Below, in pieces: positions 48,364-60,394 of a stretch of 64,000 bases of DNA. The stretch covers positions 124,001-188,000 of the forward strand of contig JAEQBH010001385.1 of NCBI GenBank assembly GCA_016808115.1, written 5' to 3'. The notes beneath the pieces were generated by a model. It searched no databases. It was not told the origin of the DNA and worked only from the letters and a program-made list of their open reading frames with translations. Position numbers and translations under genes: made by a program. The stretch's first letter is position 1. Each line of letters begins with the position of its first letter. The DNA is from Tetrastigma voinierianum. Taxonomy: Eukaryota; Streptophyta; Magnoliopsida; Vitales; Vitaceae.

Positions 48364-48990
48364 TCATTTTCCCTGTAAAAATTCCCGTGAGAGAAAATCA
48401 GGTAAAACATTTGAAGATCCTTTTATAAATTCAATTTCAAAATAAAAAACATATAGAATAGCTTGCCATATGGCAAAAATTTGTTTTGAAACCAAATTTT
48501 GAACATCTTTTTGCAAAATCTCTTTGGCACTTTTACAATCAACTCTTAAAAAAAAAAAAATTAAAAACATCACTTTGAAATTTTTGTATGCAAAGAACAA
48601 TTGCTAAAATTTCCTTTTTTACTGTTGAATAGTTTTCCTAAGGACCACTCCAAATTCCAGAGTGAAATCTCACTATGGAGATTTTGTTTTCAAAATCTTG
48701 TTTGAGGATTCCACCATATCCTATGTTTTCGTCTATCTCTATAATGGGAAAGGCTTTTGGGTGAAGGATTCCTAAACAAGGAAATTCCTTAACCTGACAC
48801 TTTACCTGTTTGACTATTTAAGTATGTTCATCAGACCATGGGTTTGGACTTTTCTTTAATCTCTTGAATAAAGCAATGATGAGTATTCAAGATTCGATAA
48901 AAAGTCCGTCATAATTTAAAACTTCCTAAAAATCTTTGTTACTTCCTTATCTAAAATATCAAAGAACTTAAAAAAGAAAATCTTGTTCAA
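48364..48990 (-). pseudogene. Endogenous caulimovirid: end of RT and RNase H
   Basis: The minus strand carries the caulimovirid/gypsy-type RNase H. Motifs seen include GYGGILKQ (first part), RFHSGIW, DCKSAKEILQKDVQNL and SNVLPDFLSREFLQ. The region before it (to about 48990) resembles the RT thumb. At least two frameshifts, a poly-A run at 48549-48561 and a stop in the connection part break it. RNase H degrades the RNA of the replication intermediate; this copy cannot. The RT catalytic core is absent here. Confidence 0.88.
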
Positions 48991-49050
48991 ACATTTATAA
49001 GATTTAAAATTCTCTGAGAAAATACTCATCCACAAGATCCGAGACAGTAA

Positions 49051-50370
49051 ACTATCGAGCTTCGATCTCAAAGATCTAGAGCAACCGCAGAGAAAATACA
49101 AAATCCTTCATATAGAGCCACCAGTAGTCATAAACCTTTAATCAGGTTAGGTTTAGACAAACCTATTTGTATTTGCTTAAGAGATGCAAGACATAACCAA
49201 TTCCAAGATTCACTCTTAGGTTTAATGCAAGCAAATACATCATTTGGACCGGCGTATTTTACTTGCTACCCAAATCTAGAGTTGGACTGTATGAATGATC
49301 AGAGCATTCATAAAGCCTTAACTCTAAATATTCAAACCCAAAACGATGACATGGACCCTATATTCAGGAATATCCTCATAGTATACAGAGTATACTATAA
49401 GGTAATGACTTCTGTAGTAAATCCAAATTGTCTCTTGTCATCCCCAAAATATCAAACTTTAATTTGGCAAGCAAATGAAAAGAACTCTACAATAATAATA
49501 CCAAAACCTATTCCTTGGGAATGTTTAACACAATCTAAGGAATGGAACTTCAAACAGCTTCTAGCTCTAAAACCAATAGAACAACCAAAACTGATGTCCA
49601 TATTAGAAGATGGGCAAGGAAATGTACAAATTAATTTTGAACCTAGGAAAGAACATCCTAGGAGATCATACTCTGCAAGTTCTTCGAATTCCTTTTTAGA
49701 AATTCGAACTCCTTCCAAAAGATCTAATGTTCATTCAAACTTAGAAGAAGTATATTTTTCATCTACAATTCCTGATTTAAAATATTCAAGACCAGATCAA
49801 AACTTACAAAATTCTCCAGATAGGTCTCCAACCTATTCTCAAATGATGTCACCAAATGACGAGTCTGCTCAGCTCATGATGATCACAGTTGAATTTGAGA
49901 TAGATAAAGAATATCTAAGAACTGAAGCAAAATCTCCACATCATGCTAAGAAAAGCAAATGGTTTTTTTCAACATTAACAAATGAATTTTTTTTTTTTTT
50001 AAAACAATGGTATCAAACAATGGAAATGAATATTCCAATGTTTACCTATATTGATATTTATGCTGCAAAAAATAATATTGATTATCCTTTTGCTGAAATC
50101 GGTATGTTCCAAAAGGATTGGAATACTACTAATGAAAAGAAAATAGTATCTACACATCCTCCTTTGAAAGAAATAAAAATAACGGTCCAAGGGACTGAAG
50201 TTATAGCTTCACCCTTCAAAAAGGCAAATCCTAAAGAGGAAGAAAATAGATACTCAAACTTAAAAGACATTAAAGGGATACAACAACAAAATAATTATAC
50301 AAATCAGATTTTGGGAACAATTTCTTCTCAACTGGACAAAATTGAGAAGAATTTTCCAAACTCAAAATAA
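49051..50370 (+). pseudogene. Endogenous caulimovirid: movement-protein region, long open frame
   Basis: The frame is open for 439 codons from 49051 to the stop at 50370; the first ATG is at 49225 (381 codons), but similarity begins before it, so the ATG is not the natural start. The amino third is a 30K-type movement protein, with the conserved LTLNIQ strand and YRVYYKVM. These proteins widen plasmodesmata for cell-to-cell spread. The middle is Ser/Pro-rich and the end has a heptad-like stretch. A 15-base T-run at 49987-50001 lies inside the open frame. It is probably the amino part of a larger polyprotein, cut off upstream by the inversion point. Confidence 0.85.
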
Positions 50371-50529
50371 TCAGAACATGAAAAACCTTTATTCAAATCC
50401 CCATAATATAATAAACCTATTAAATTAGTAAAAAAAAAATAATGACCTTATTAAAATATTGCCAAAAAATTAGAAGCAATGAATCTAACAGATCCCTCTA
50501 CATCAAAAAGTCAAATTAATATCTTAAGT
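50371..50529 (+). other. Broken linker between viral movement and coat regions
   Basis: Short stretch with stops in all frames, A-rich. In related viruses this is a polyprotein linker. Confidence 0.5.
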
Positions 50530-51540
50530 GGTTCTAAATCATAATCCTCTTCAGATGAAAAACAAACTTACATTTCAGACCATGAAGATGATCAAATAAA
50601 CAGAATAAAATACCAAAAAACATGGCATCAAGGAACAAGAAATTTTTATCCTAGGCCTACTCCTCAAGATCTCCAATATGAAGAAAGATTTCCTCAAAGA
50701 ACCATGTATAATGATACATTTATTTATGAATGGAATATTGATGGTCTTTCTGAACATGAAATTATTAATGTTCTACATCAAATGTTAATGGCAACAACTG
50801 CCCATTTAAATGACAATGATGATCATAATGCCGCCCAACTTTTGCTTTCCAGATTTTCTGGAACATTAAAAAGTTGGTGGGATAATTGTTTAAATAATGA
50901 GTAAAGAAAATTTCTTCAAACCAGTACAAATGATGAAGGTGAACAAAACACAGTCCATAGAATAATATTTGCAATAACCAAACATTTCGTTGGAGATCCT
51001 AGATTCTCCAAGAAAGAAGTTCTGAAATCCTTCAAAACATAAGATGTAGAACACTCGATGATTTCCGATGGTATCATGATGTGTTCATATCAAAAGTTAT
51101 GATTAGAGATGATGCAAGAGCTCCATATTGGAAAGAAAGATTCCTATATGGGCTCCCTAGAGCTCTAACAGAAAAAGTCCAAGAAACCCTTAGAGACAAA
51201 TATCAAGGAACAATTCTTTATGATAGCCTCACTTATGGAGATCTCATAAGTGAAGTTAAAAAGGAAGGATTAAAATTATGTTCACAATTAAAACTTCAAT
51301 ATCAGATCAAAAAGGATTTAAAAGCCTCTAGAAAAGATTTAGGATCTTTTTGTGCTAAATATGGTATTGAAATGTCACATTTCACCTCACAAAACATAAA
51401 ATATCAAAATATTCAAAAAGAAAATCCTATTCTAACAAAGAATACTCAAAGAAGAATTATAGGAAATATAAACCTTATAAAAATAAATCTCATAAACCTC
51501 AACCTCAAAACCCTACTAAACCACATAAAAGATAAATAAG
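50530..51540 (+). pseudogene. Endogenous caulimovirid: coat-protein region
   Basis: An acidic start, then a capsid core with LSRFSGTLKSWWDN near 50850-50890 and an open piece of 152 codons from 51081. An in-frame stop (50902-50904) and at least one frameshift near 51040 break it. Toward 51440-51535 a Lys/Arg/Pro-rich stretch is readable in another frame. The core resembles that of petuvirus-like members; a precise genus needs a search. Confidence 0.82.
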
Positions 51541-51766
51541 ATGTTTCAAATGTGGGCAAAAAGGACATATAGCCCCAAATTGCATAAAACAAAAATTAAA
51601 TGTTTTATTTGATTTTGAAGAAGACTATTATTCTGAAGAAAATACCTCTTCTTCCTCTGAGTCTGATAATTCTCAAAATAAAAACTTAATTTTGGAAAAA
51701 GAACAAAATCAAACTGATAAAATAGAAAATTGTTTATGCCAAGTTAATGTTTTAATCTACTGATCA
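51541..51766 (+). pseudogene. Endogenous caulimovirid: zinc knuckle and acidic tail
   Basis: CFKCGQKGHIAPNC near 51542-51583 is a perfect CX2CX4HX4C zinc knuckle, the nucleic-acid-binding motif of caulimovirid coat proteins. An acidic and Ser-rich tail follows. A stop codon separates the knuckle from the basic stretch before it. Confidence 0.92.
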
Positions 51767-52128
51767 AGAATTGTTAATAAAAATGATAGACTGAAGGATG
51801 TTAGCTATAGCTAAAATATATAAGAAAAATTACCAAAGTAGTAAAACCTTATAAAATTCTTCAAATGTATACGCATTTAAAGATATTATGCAACACTAAA
51901 GAACCCTACCATACTCAAGATTTACAAATAGAAATAAAACAAATAAAGAAACAAATTGAAGAATTAAAAATTTTACTCAACATTTAAACTTTAAAATTCA
52001 AGATATAGAAAATCAAAAGATCTCCTTAACACCACAAACTTCTAAAGATTTAGATACTTTTGTTAATAGTATGGCTATTGTACAAAAACAAAGATGGTAT
52101 ACCAAAATTACTTTAAAATCAACTCGAT
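51767..52128 (+). pseudogene. Endogenous caulimovirid: coiled-coil part and start of protease
   Basis: A heptad-like stretch rich in Ile, Lys and Glu lies near 51900-51985. Near 52090-52120 the frame reads QRWYTKITLK, which resembles the strand before the aspartic-protease active site. The catalytic Asp itself is missing because the viral sequence stops at about 52128. Confidence 0.6.
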
Positions 52129-52742
52129 TTCCGGCCAACCTTAGTATTTAGGTACTATGGGCTCGGGGTCTAACTACTCCGTCGGTCTGCACTCGACCGA
52201 CCAAGGACCACATAATGATACCCCGCCTACAGCCCACCCCGTTTCACTTACAAATCGGGATCCCAACATGCATCCCCTACCGGATAATGCATATACCGCC
52301 TAGACATTGTCTCTCATAGCCGGGTAACCTCTTTATAAAGGCATCCGAATGACCTCTCTGAATTTAAACGAGTGTAAGTCGCACGCATAACCACCCTGAG
52401 GGTGGTCAAACATTCCTTAAGGCAGAAAACGCGGACGACTTGGCTATCTAAAAGGAAGAACAAATATAACGCCACGTGAGGGCCACCTTCCCTTTCGCTT
52501 TTGAAGACATCATCTACTTCCATGGAAACAGATCGCTCTCTTTCTCTCGATAAGGAGTGAAAGGAACGCAAGAAAAGGTACGAGATTCTTATCAAAAGGG
52601 CGTTTTCACCTCCGTGCCACTTCAGATCTAACTTAAGGTCTGAGCGCGGACACACCACCGCTTTTCTTGTTTGTTTTGTAGATATTCGCTAGCTGATTCA
52701 TTCTTCGATGGTTCAGTGACTCAGAAAGTTCAAGAGACTACA
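52129..52742 (+). repeat. Element I, 5' LTR (left end uncertain)
   Basis: About 610 bp of GC-richer sequence ending ...GAGACTACA directly before a primer-binding site. The left end should start TG, but no clear start is visible at the junction with viral sequence, so the LTR may be truncated. Confidence 0.6.
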
Positions 52743-52743
52743 G

Positions 52744-52760
52744 TTGGCACCGTATGTGGA
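52744..52760 (+). other. Element I primer-binding site
   Basis: TTGGCACCGTATGTGGA follows the LTR. It resembles the TGGCGCCGTTTGTGGGA-type site of Tat-lineage gypsy elements. Confidence 0.75.
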
Positions 52761-52887
52761 AAACGCTAAGCAAGAAATCTCATAGACGATACGCGAGAGC
52801 CTGGGTACACCCAATCCCAAGTGATCTCCCATTCACCGAAGCTTTGGTAGTTCCCGATCATTCCACCGTACCATTGGAGTTTATCGC

Positions 52888-54089
52888 CATGTCTAGCAAC
52901 CGAGCGAACCAACCAATTGAAGATCAGTTTCTCCGCTGGTCCAAGAGATGGAGGCGAAGCAAGAGGAACATGCCAGACATATGACCGAATTACGCGAGCA
53001 CGCAAACCACTTGCAGCAGGAGAATGAATGCCTGCGAACTAGTCTGGAGACTAACCGGAGTGAAAACTCGCGAGGGCCTATCCATCCTGCGCCCCCGGCT
53101 AAACCAAATAAGGGAAAAGAGCCCATCCTCATGGGAGAAAGTGATCCCCCAGCAGACGATGAATTATCTTCTGGCAGCTCTCCTCTCCTTGACCGCTCAC
53201 CACCCCAGAACAACACAGAGGCTGAATCCAAGAAGAGGCCCCCACACCGATCTAGCTGATTCGTCAGTGGCGCGCGCCGCTGGGTACGAAGAGAGGCCAG
53301 TAGAGACATACGCCATTTGGAATTGGCCCCTGAATATGTGCCTATCCCGATCGGGGGCCAGAGGACATGCTGTCCTCGCCCCTAGGCCCACATATTTTAA
53401 GTTATGAGCCCCCCCGCGGCTTCGTTATGTCGTCATTTGCTATGTACGATGGCTCTACTGACCAGTACGACCATATGCTACATTTTAACCAAACAATGAT
53501 TCTTAGCGTGGGAAATGGCCGCCTCTTGTGCAAGGTGTTCCCGGCCAGCCTGAAGGGGCCTGCTCTGGCCTAGTTCCACAAACTCCCGAGAGGATATATA
53601 AACTCATTCAATGAACTATGGGCAGCATTCATTTCCCAATACTTATGCTCGGTCCAACAGAAAGGAAACATCAACTCATTCCATGCCATCCTCAAGCGGG
53701 AAGATGAATCTATCCGAGATTTCACCCGAAGATTTGGGCAAGCCGTCTAACAAATTGATATTTACAGCATGGATGCAATTCTACAGAACTTCCGAAGAAG
53801 CTTCGAGCCCACTACCCCTTTCTTTCAATCTCTATCCCTGGATCCTCCCACAACAATGGAAGAACTGTATCGACGGGAAGATAAATATTCCACACTGGAG
53901 GATAATACCTGGGCCGCTTCCCAGACAGTAATGATAACTGCTAATAACAGCAAGGAAGCCACTAAGGGCCAACTCGAATAGAAAGGAAACCATAACAAGA
54001 ATCAAAAGCGCTCCCAAGAACAGTCAGAAAAAGAGGGAGCCTCCCCAATTCACCCTCTTCAACATCTCTTATGACCGACTCCTACCTCT
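52888..54089 (+). pseudogene. Element I (gypsy, Tat lineage) gag
   Basis: Starts at an ATG near 52890 (MSSNRAN) and shifts frame near 52950 into a coiled, charged stretch with HANHLQQENECL. The capsid core is readable in pieces: SSFAMYDGSTDQYDHMLHF (53430-53490), VFPASLKGPALA (53535-53573), INSFHAILKREDESIRDF (53665-53730) and SLDPPTTMEELYRREDKY (53830-53890). The last part, NISYDRLLPL, ends exactly at element H. Stops and frameshifts occur throughout. Confidence 0.88.
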
Positions 54090-56350
54090 TGTGACGCCAC
54101 CAACTCGGCACCCGGTGTCATTTTTTATTTTTTTTATCATTATAAACTTATAAACTTGAAGCTTGTTCATTCATATAATGTTAAACATTTAACTTGTTTA
54201 ATATTCTGTAGCAGCGGATTACAAAATATATACAAGCTCCTTATATGGAAATGTTCAACATTTATAATATTGACATTGTTCACAAAAACAAAACATATAC
54301 AAAAATAGACCAAAAGGTCTTTAGTGGGCACCTAGTAATGTGTTGGCCTTGGTTGTTGATGCGGATTGTCCCACATCCGGCTTCTTCGTACCTACAATGC
54401 ATGAAACACCCGTGATAGTTTATAGCTTAGTGGGAATAATACTGTGGACTCCACCCCTAATAAGAGTCATCATCACACTTTGCACATAAGGCATATACTT
54501 ACACAACATATCACTTATCTCATATTCCATACTTGTCATATACAATATTTATATATGTTACATACATATAATTTACACACGCTTATTTAAATCTTATACT
54601 TTCTTATCATATCTTATTTCATTTCATGTCAGTTACACTTTTCTTCTTATTCGTGTCAACATATACTTGTCACTGTTTACATATCATCCCATAGCAATGC
54701 TATGCTTCTCATATCATGTCATGTCATTTCAAGTCATATTCAAGTCATTTGTTTTATGTTTCATGTCTGCATAAACCTGGCTGACAAAGGAAACTATATT
54801 GTTCAAGCGCGATGTACTCACTGTACGAAACAGTAGTCTATAAGGGTCCGAAGGCGCTGTTATCATTATGCGAGATAATGACCATCTATAAGGGCCCGAA
54901 GGCGCTGTAATGACCCAAACGGGGCCAACTGATCAGTATGCTGCAGACTTGTTTTTCCCTAATAGGCATGCCCATTTATCTCTCTACTAGGTTCTAAGCA
55001 GACAATCCATGTATATTTTATATTTAGTACATATCTCATATTCCCGAATAATTATTGTCATTCAGTAATCATATGCGATATTTACAATCATTTATTTGTA
55101 TCTTTGCATTTTTTTCATATTTCATTATATGCATGAATAACTATGGTTACCATGTATGCTTATGAGCTATTTAATATCATTCCAATTTCATCAAGCTATA
55201 TATATGGATGGATTCTAGACTCAAAGGGCTTTCCATAGAGTTCAAGAACACCCAAAAATAGTTCTGAAAATCCTGTCCGGACTATCTGAAAACAATCCCG
55301 AAATTTCAACCCGAACTGTTCGAAAACAGTCCCAAATTCAGCCTGGATTGTCCGAAAATTCCTAAAAATTCCTAAACTTAGTCCAAAAATTTTGGGACTG
55401 GATTTTACGGCATATCACAGCCTCTAAGAAAATCCCAAGCCATTAAATGACCTTTATGATAGAAATAACCTAAGTAGGAAAATTCCATACCTCGTGGAAT
55501 TTGACGAAACTCCAAGATTTTGGTGCTCACGTGTAGCCCTCGTTGCGTGGATCAACTTTACCTTCTGCTCCGACAAAAATCTACGATCCGATTTCCGTAG
55601 ATCTTAGAGAGAAGTTTCTTTCTCTAAAATCTCTCTCTTCAAGCTCTCTTTCTCCCGTCTCCTTCTGGCCCTCCTTCTGATACCAACATTTTATCTTTTT
55701 TTTTTCTTATTTTATTTTATTATTATTATTATTTGGATACATAGCTCATATTGCCTCATTCGGGTTCATTTCTTCCCCAAAATTTTTTATTTCTTTTTAG
55801 TTCACTTTATTTTAAATGAACTTAACTCAAGTCATTTCCCGACTTCTGAGATTTTCGTAAAAATCTTGTCCCTAAAGTCATTAGCGACTTATCACCCATA
55901 AAATCGTAAAATATTTCGACTGTTCTCAAAATTCTAATTTAAACTTTTCTAGGTGATCAGATTTTGCGATCTAATTCTAATCTACAAGCACCGCTTGGGT
56001 CATCCGAGATCTAAAGAATTTTCTTAAAGCCTCGAATCCATTCTAGAAATTTATTATTATTATCCTTTAACTAATTAAAGTTTCCATGATTTGTACTTTC
56101 ACCCCTCCACTTTCCTTAATTGCAAAAGTGCCACCATTCTTGAAAACTTTACAATTTCCTATTTTGGCATACAATCTTTTATTTTTATGTCATTTTGGTC
56201 CTGATCTAATACCAATTTACTCCTCGATTAGACACTCCTGCCATTTATTTTATTTTTTAAAGATTATTTTATTCCGGAAAAATATACATTTACTTTTATT
56301 ATACCAAAAACATGTTATAAAACTGTCAGGGTATAATTTGGAGTGTTACA
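54090..56350 (-). repeat. Element H 3' LTR
   Basis: 2261 bp. It carries two tandem copies of a ~55-bp unit with CTATAAGGGCCCGAAGGCGC near 54840-54915; the other LTR has three. The CT-rich run at 55610-55680 and TTATTATTATTATT near 55715-55735 are shared. A 165-codon plus-strand frame (56086-56583) crosses its edge and is a shadow. Confidence 0.92.
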
Positions 56351-57348
56351 ACTCTCCCCCCTTAAAAGAATTTCGTCCTCGAAATTCATACCTGATTCAA
56401 AGAGCTATGACAGCTCTCATAGTTGCTTCCGACTCCTGCGTAGCTTCTTCTCCGCCATGGTGTTGCCAGAGCACTTTAACTAATGGTACTTGTTTGTTCC
56501 ACAACTGTTTCAACTCTCGAGCCAAAATTGCCTTTCGTCAAAGATATGACAAACTCTCCTATACTTGTATCTCTGCACGGTAGTATGTGACTCCATCATA
56601 ACGGCATTCCGAAGCATTAGACACATGGAACACATCATGCAAATCGCACAACTCATCCACATATAACTCATTTAGTCGATCCATAGAATATCAATCTCGA
56701 CAAGATAAAATGGGCCGACTTTGAGAGCCTATCAACAATCACCCAGACAGAGTCATGTTTTTGTTGTGTGAGGGGAAAACCCGACACAAAATCCATGGAA
56801 ATGTTATCCTACTTCCATTGAGGAATTGGAAAGGGATTCAACAAATCTGTTGGAACTTGATGTTCAGCTTGGACTTGCTGACACGTCAAACATTTATACA
56901 CATACTCTGTCCCATCTCTTTTCATTCCTTTTCACCAATAATGCTGTTTTAAATCCTGATACATTTTATTACCTCCGTGATGCATGGTATATACCGTATT
57001 ATGAATTTTAAATAGTAACTTTTTCTTTAGCTCTTTATCATCTGGCACACATAATCCGTTCTAGAAATACATACTTCCCGCTTCTTTCACTGAAAACTCG
57101 GTCTCGTCACCATCTCTAACCATCTATAACTTTTTCTGTAGCTCTTAATCATTCTTCTGAGCATTTATAATCATTTGCTTTAAAAATCGTGTCGAGCTTT
57201 AATTGAGCTAATATAGCTCCATCGTGACAATTACTTCTTCATTCAATCGCGGTTGTATTAACAAAGTCGCTATTGCCTTTTCTACTTAAGGCATATGCTA
57301 CTACATTAGATTTTCTCCTGTAGTAATCTATTATAGTCAGTTATAATC
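56351..57348 (-). pseudogene. Element H integrase
   Basis: The minus strand near 56730-56820 reads ISMDFVSGFP and VWVIVDRLSKSAHF, the gypsy integrase core with its first catalytic Asp. Upstream, near 56860-56900, CLTCQQVQ is part of the zinc-binding domain. The frame breaks repeatedly; no chromodomain is seen before the LTR. Confidence 0.85.
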
Positions 57349-57740
57349 TCAACAAACTCCAACCACTCGTTGTCTCAAATTAAGCTCTTTATGCTTTAAC
57401 AAATATTTGAGACTCTTGTAATCTGTGTAAATTCTACACTTTTCCCCATATAAGTAGTGTTGCCATATTTTCAAAGCAAACACTACTGCAGCCAACTCTA
57501 AGTCATGAGTGAGATAATTTTTGCTCATATTGCCTTCAATCACCTCGATGTATAAGCCACTACTTTCCATCTTGCATTAACACACAACCTGCACTTTCAC
57601 CGGAAGCATCACTATATGTGAGTATACTCTACCCGAGGTAGGCTACGCACACCGGGTGCCTAACCAACATTTCTTTCCAACCTGCTCAAAACTATTCTAA
57701 CATTTATTCGACCACCAAACTTTACCCCTTTCCCTCGAGT
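57349..57740 (-). pseudogene. Element H RNase H
   Basis: An open piece reads LTHDLELAAVVFALKIWQHY and YGEKCRIYTDYKSLKYL, the gypsy RNase H. The catalytic Glu (in HDLELAA) and the Asp of YTDYKSL are in place. The part with the first Asp is in another frame near 57560-57620. Confidence 0.88.
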
Positions 57741-58211
57741 AATTCGTGAGCCGGAGAGGCTGCGATGCAGTGCCTCTCACAAATCTTCTATAATAACCCG
57801 TTAGGCCCGAAGAAACCTCCTCACCCTACATTTCGAGGTGGTTTCCAATTCACCACGGCTTCAATCTTTGTGTAGTGGTCAACTCTATAAATTCTCCGGA
57901 GGACATGGCCTAAGAAGGAAACTTCCTTTAGCCAAAAATCACATTTTGCCGAAAGCTTTAGCATATAACTTCTTTCTCTGAAGGTCCTGTAGGACTATTT
58001 TCGCATGTTGTTCATGTGTTCCCTGCATCCTTAGAATACACCAGATGTCATCAATGTTACCACAACAAATTGATCCAAATAGGGTGGAATACCCTATTCA
58101 TTAAATCCATGAATTTTGGCTGCAGATAGTCAACCCAAATGGCATTACTAAAACTATAATGGCCACACGGTTCTAAATGCTGTCTTCTAAGACATCCACT
58201 TCCTTACTCAA
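57741..58211 (-). pseudogene. Element H RT, downstream part
   Basis: Decayed continuation of the RT, including the region where the YVDD block is expected, spread over several frames. I could not read the catalytic block cleanly. Confidence 0.6.
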
Positions 58212-58709
58212 CTAATATCCAGATCGTAGGTCGATCTTCGAAAAGACACCCGCTCCTTTCAATTGATCAAAAAGATCTTCGATTCTCGGCAATGGGTACT
58301 TGTTTTTCACTGTCACCTTATTGATCTGCCGATAATCGATGCACATCCGTAGAGTACCATCTTTCTTTTTCACAAATAAAAATGGTGTACACCCTGTGGG
58401 AAAGACTGGCCTGATAAATCCTTTATCCAAAAGCTCTTGCAATTGACTCTTTAACTCTTTCAGGTCCGTTGGAGCCATCTTGTACGGTGCTCTAGACATA
58501 GGGACTGTTCCTTCTATGGCTAAGTCCACCTCCCTCTTGAGTAGAATATCTGGTAACTCTTCAGGGAATACATCTGGAAATTCCCTTACTACTGGGATAT
58601 TTTCTACATCAACTTGACCTATCTTGGAGTCAAGTATCACAGCCAAGAATGTCTCACATCCTTTCCTCATAAATCTCCTAGCTTGCATAGTGGAGATCAC
58701 ATTGGACAT
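58212..58709 (-). pseudogene. Element H RT, open amino part
   Basis: 165 open codons. VREFPDVFPEELP, FLFVKKKDGTLRMCIDYRQ and NKYPLPRIEDLFDQLKGAGV lead to FSKIDLRSGY, the first catalytic Asp of a gypsy RT. This is the best-kept coding piece in element H. The typical Tekay/Del style of the start suggests a chromovirus, which needs a tree to confirm. Confidence 0.93.
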
Positions 58710-59223
58710 TGCACTTGATCCAATGCCTTATACCATCACTTCAGTCTGGTCAGAGCATCTCAACACTACTGTCTTTTGACCACAATCAACGATGGCTCGG
58801 TGTTTAGTCAACCAATCCATTCCTAGAATCAAGTCAAACTCTTGGAATGGTAAGGTTATCAAATCAATGAAACTCTTCGCTTGTATAACAATGCGCTTCG
58901 ATAATGCTATTCACACTAACGTTGTGCCTCAACGGACTAGTCACATGCATGTCATATGCTAATTTCTCCATCACTAGTACTTTGTCAAATACATGCTCCA
59001 TGCACACATATGAATGAGTAGATCTAGGATCAATCAATACATGGATCTCAATATCATATAAAGAAAATATACCAGCTATAACCTCAGGAGTATCCTGATC
59101 CTCACGAGCCTTCATAGCATATGCTCGTGCTGGTGTTGTAGGTATAGGACGATCCACCGCTTTCCAAACTCCGCGGCCTCCTCGTCCCTCTATGCCGAGA
59201 TGGGCCACCACACCCCTACTCAA
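58710..59223 (-). pseudogene. Element H protease
   Basis: The open piece 58864-59223 holds IEIHVLIDPRSTHSY, the gypsy aspartic protease site, where the usual DSGSTHS has become DPRSTHS. Loss of the Ser-Gly after the Asp argues against activity. Confidence 0.88.
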
Positions 59224-60376
59224 GCCGCTGAGTCGAGCAAAGTGGTGTCTGCATCTTCCCTCTCGCCACTTCCTTGTTGACTTCTATTATCCCTTGACTC
59301 TCGGGGACACTGTGCTATCAAATGCTTAAGGCTTCCACATTGGAAACACCCTCCTGTCAATAATCTACAAACTCTCAAATGCCTTCTATGGCAATGAGGG
59401 CATCATGGGATTTCTCCCTGTCCAATTGAACCTCTACCTGTACTAGGTGCTACATTGGACCCTTGTCTTCTACCTCTCGTAGCGGAAATATACTGATCGG
59501 GAAATGAGACTCTTAGCTCTTTCCCAGAGGAGGACTAAGCTCCTCTTAGAAAACTTCTTCTGAGATCTTTCTTTGTCGGTCGCTTTTTAGTCTCTCTACT
59601 TTCATTGCAAATTTGACTAACTGATAGAAATCTACTTGTTGGAGAGAAGTCATAGGTGCCAAATATCTCTTTGATGGAACTTCATACCCATCCTCAATTG
59701 CCTACACTCGACATAAGCTCTGAGGACCAATTTTCTGCATACTTGCCGAGATGATTGAATTCTTTCATTCAAATTCACTAATAAGTTCCTTTGCTTCCAA
59801 ATTCAGAACTAAGCCTCCACTTGAATCCCTATAATATCTCGTACATACTTTGCCCTCGAACTTGACAAAGAACTCCCAAGTCATGCGATTTGGAATCCTT
59901 GGACTTCTCAACGCTAGTTTCCACCAATCATATGCCTCACTCTACAATAGTGAGACTGCACATGATACTCTATGATCAGGAGGGCATCTAATTTCTTCCA
60001 ATATTCTTTGTAACATTTCCAACCAGAATTCGACTTTCTCAGACTCTTCCATGCTCGACCCATGGAATTCCTCTGCTCCATGTCTTCTTACTGTGTCTAT
60101 TGGAACTTTAGGAGCGAATACCATCCACACTGAGCCACGTCCCGCGATATTCTCGCAGCTTCCGCGGGCTCATTAGGGCAAGACATTAAGGCTCTAAGCC
60201 GATAACTCTTGTTCCCTTGGGTTACCACTCTCAGCAGCTTCTTCAGGACGATCCATCGATACAAAACACAAGGACATCCACATCAGGCCAACACATTACT
60301 AAACACATGCTTTTCTATCATATACTATATCTAGAGTAGCCTAAACCTAGCCCTTTCTAGAAACGCCTAAACCTAG
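59224..60376 (-). pseudogene. Element H gag and zinc knuckle
   Basis: The zinc knuckle CFQCGSLKHLIAQC is intact near 59296-59340. A second Cys-rich piece lies beside it near 59370-59400. The capsid part runs to about 60130 with EKVEFWLEMLQRILEEIRCP in an open piece. Frames change several times. Confidence 0.82.
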
Positions 60377-60388
60377 GCTCTTATACCA
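60377..60388 (-). other. Element H primer-binding site
   Basis: The minus strand reads TGGTATAAGAGCC seven bases inside the 5' LTR. It differs from the tRNA-Met site TGGTATCAGAGC by one base. Confidence 0.85.
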
Positions 60389-60394
60389 CTAAAC

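Noticed and set aside
56086..56583. 165-codon plus-strand frame
   Set aside because: Crosses the LTR/internal border of element H antisense to the integrase; low complexity at its start.
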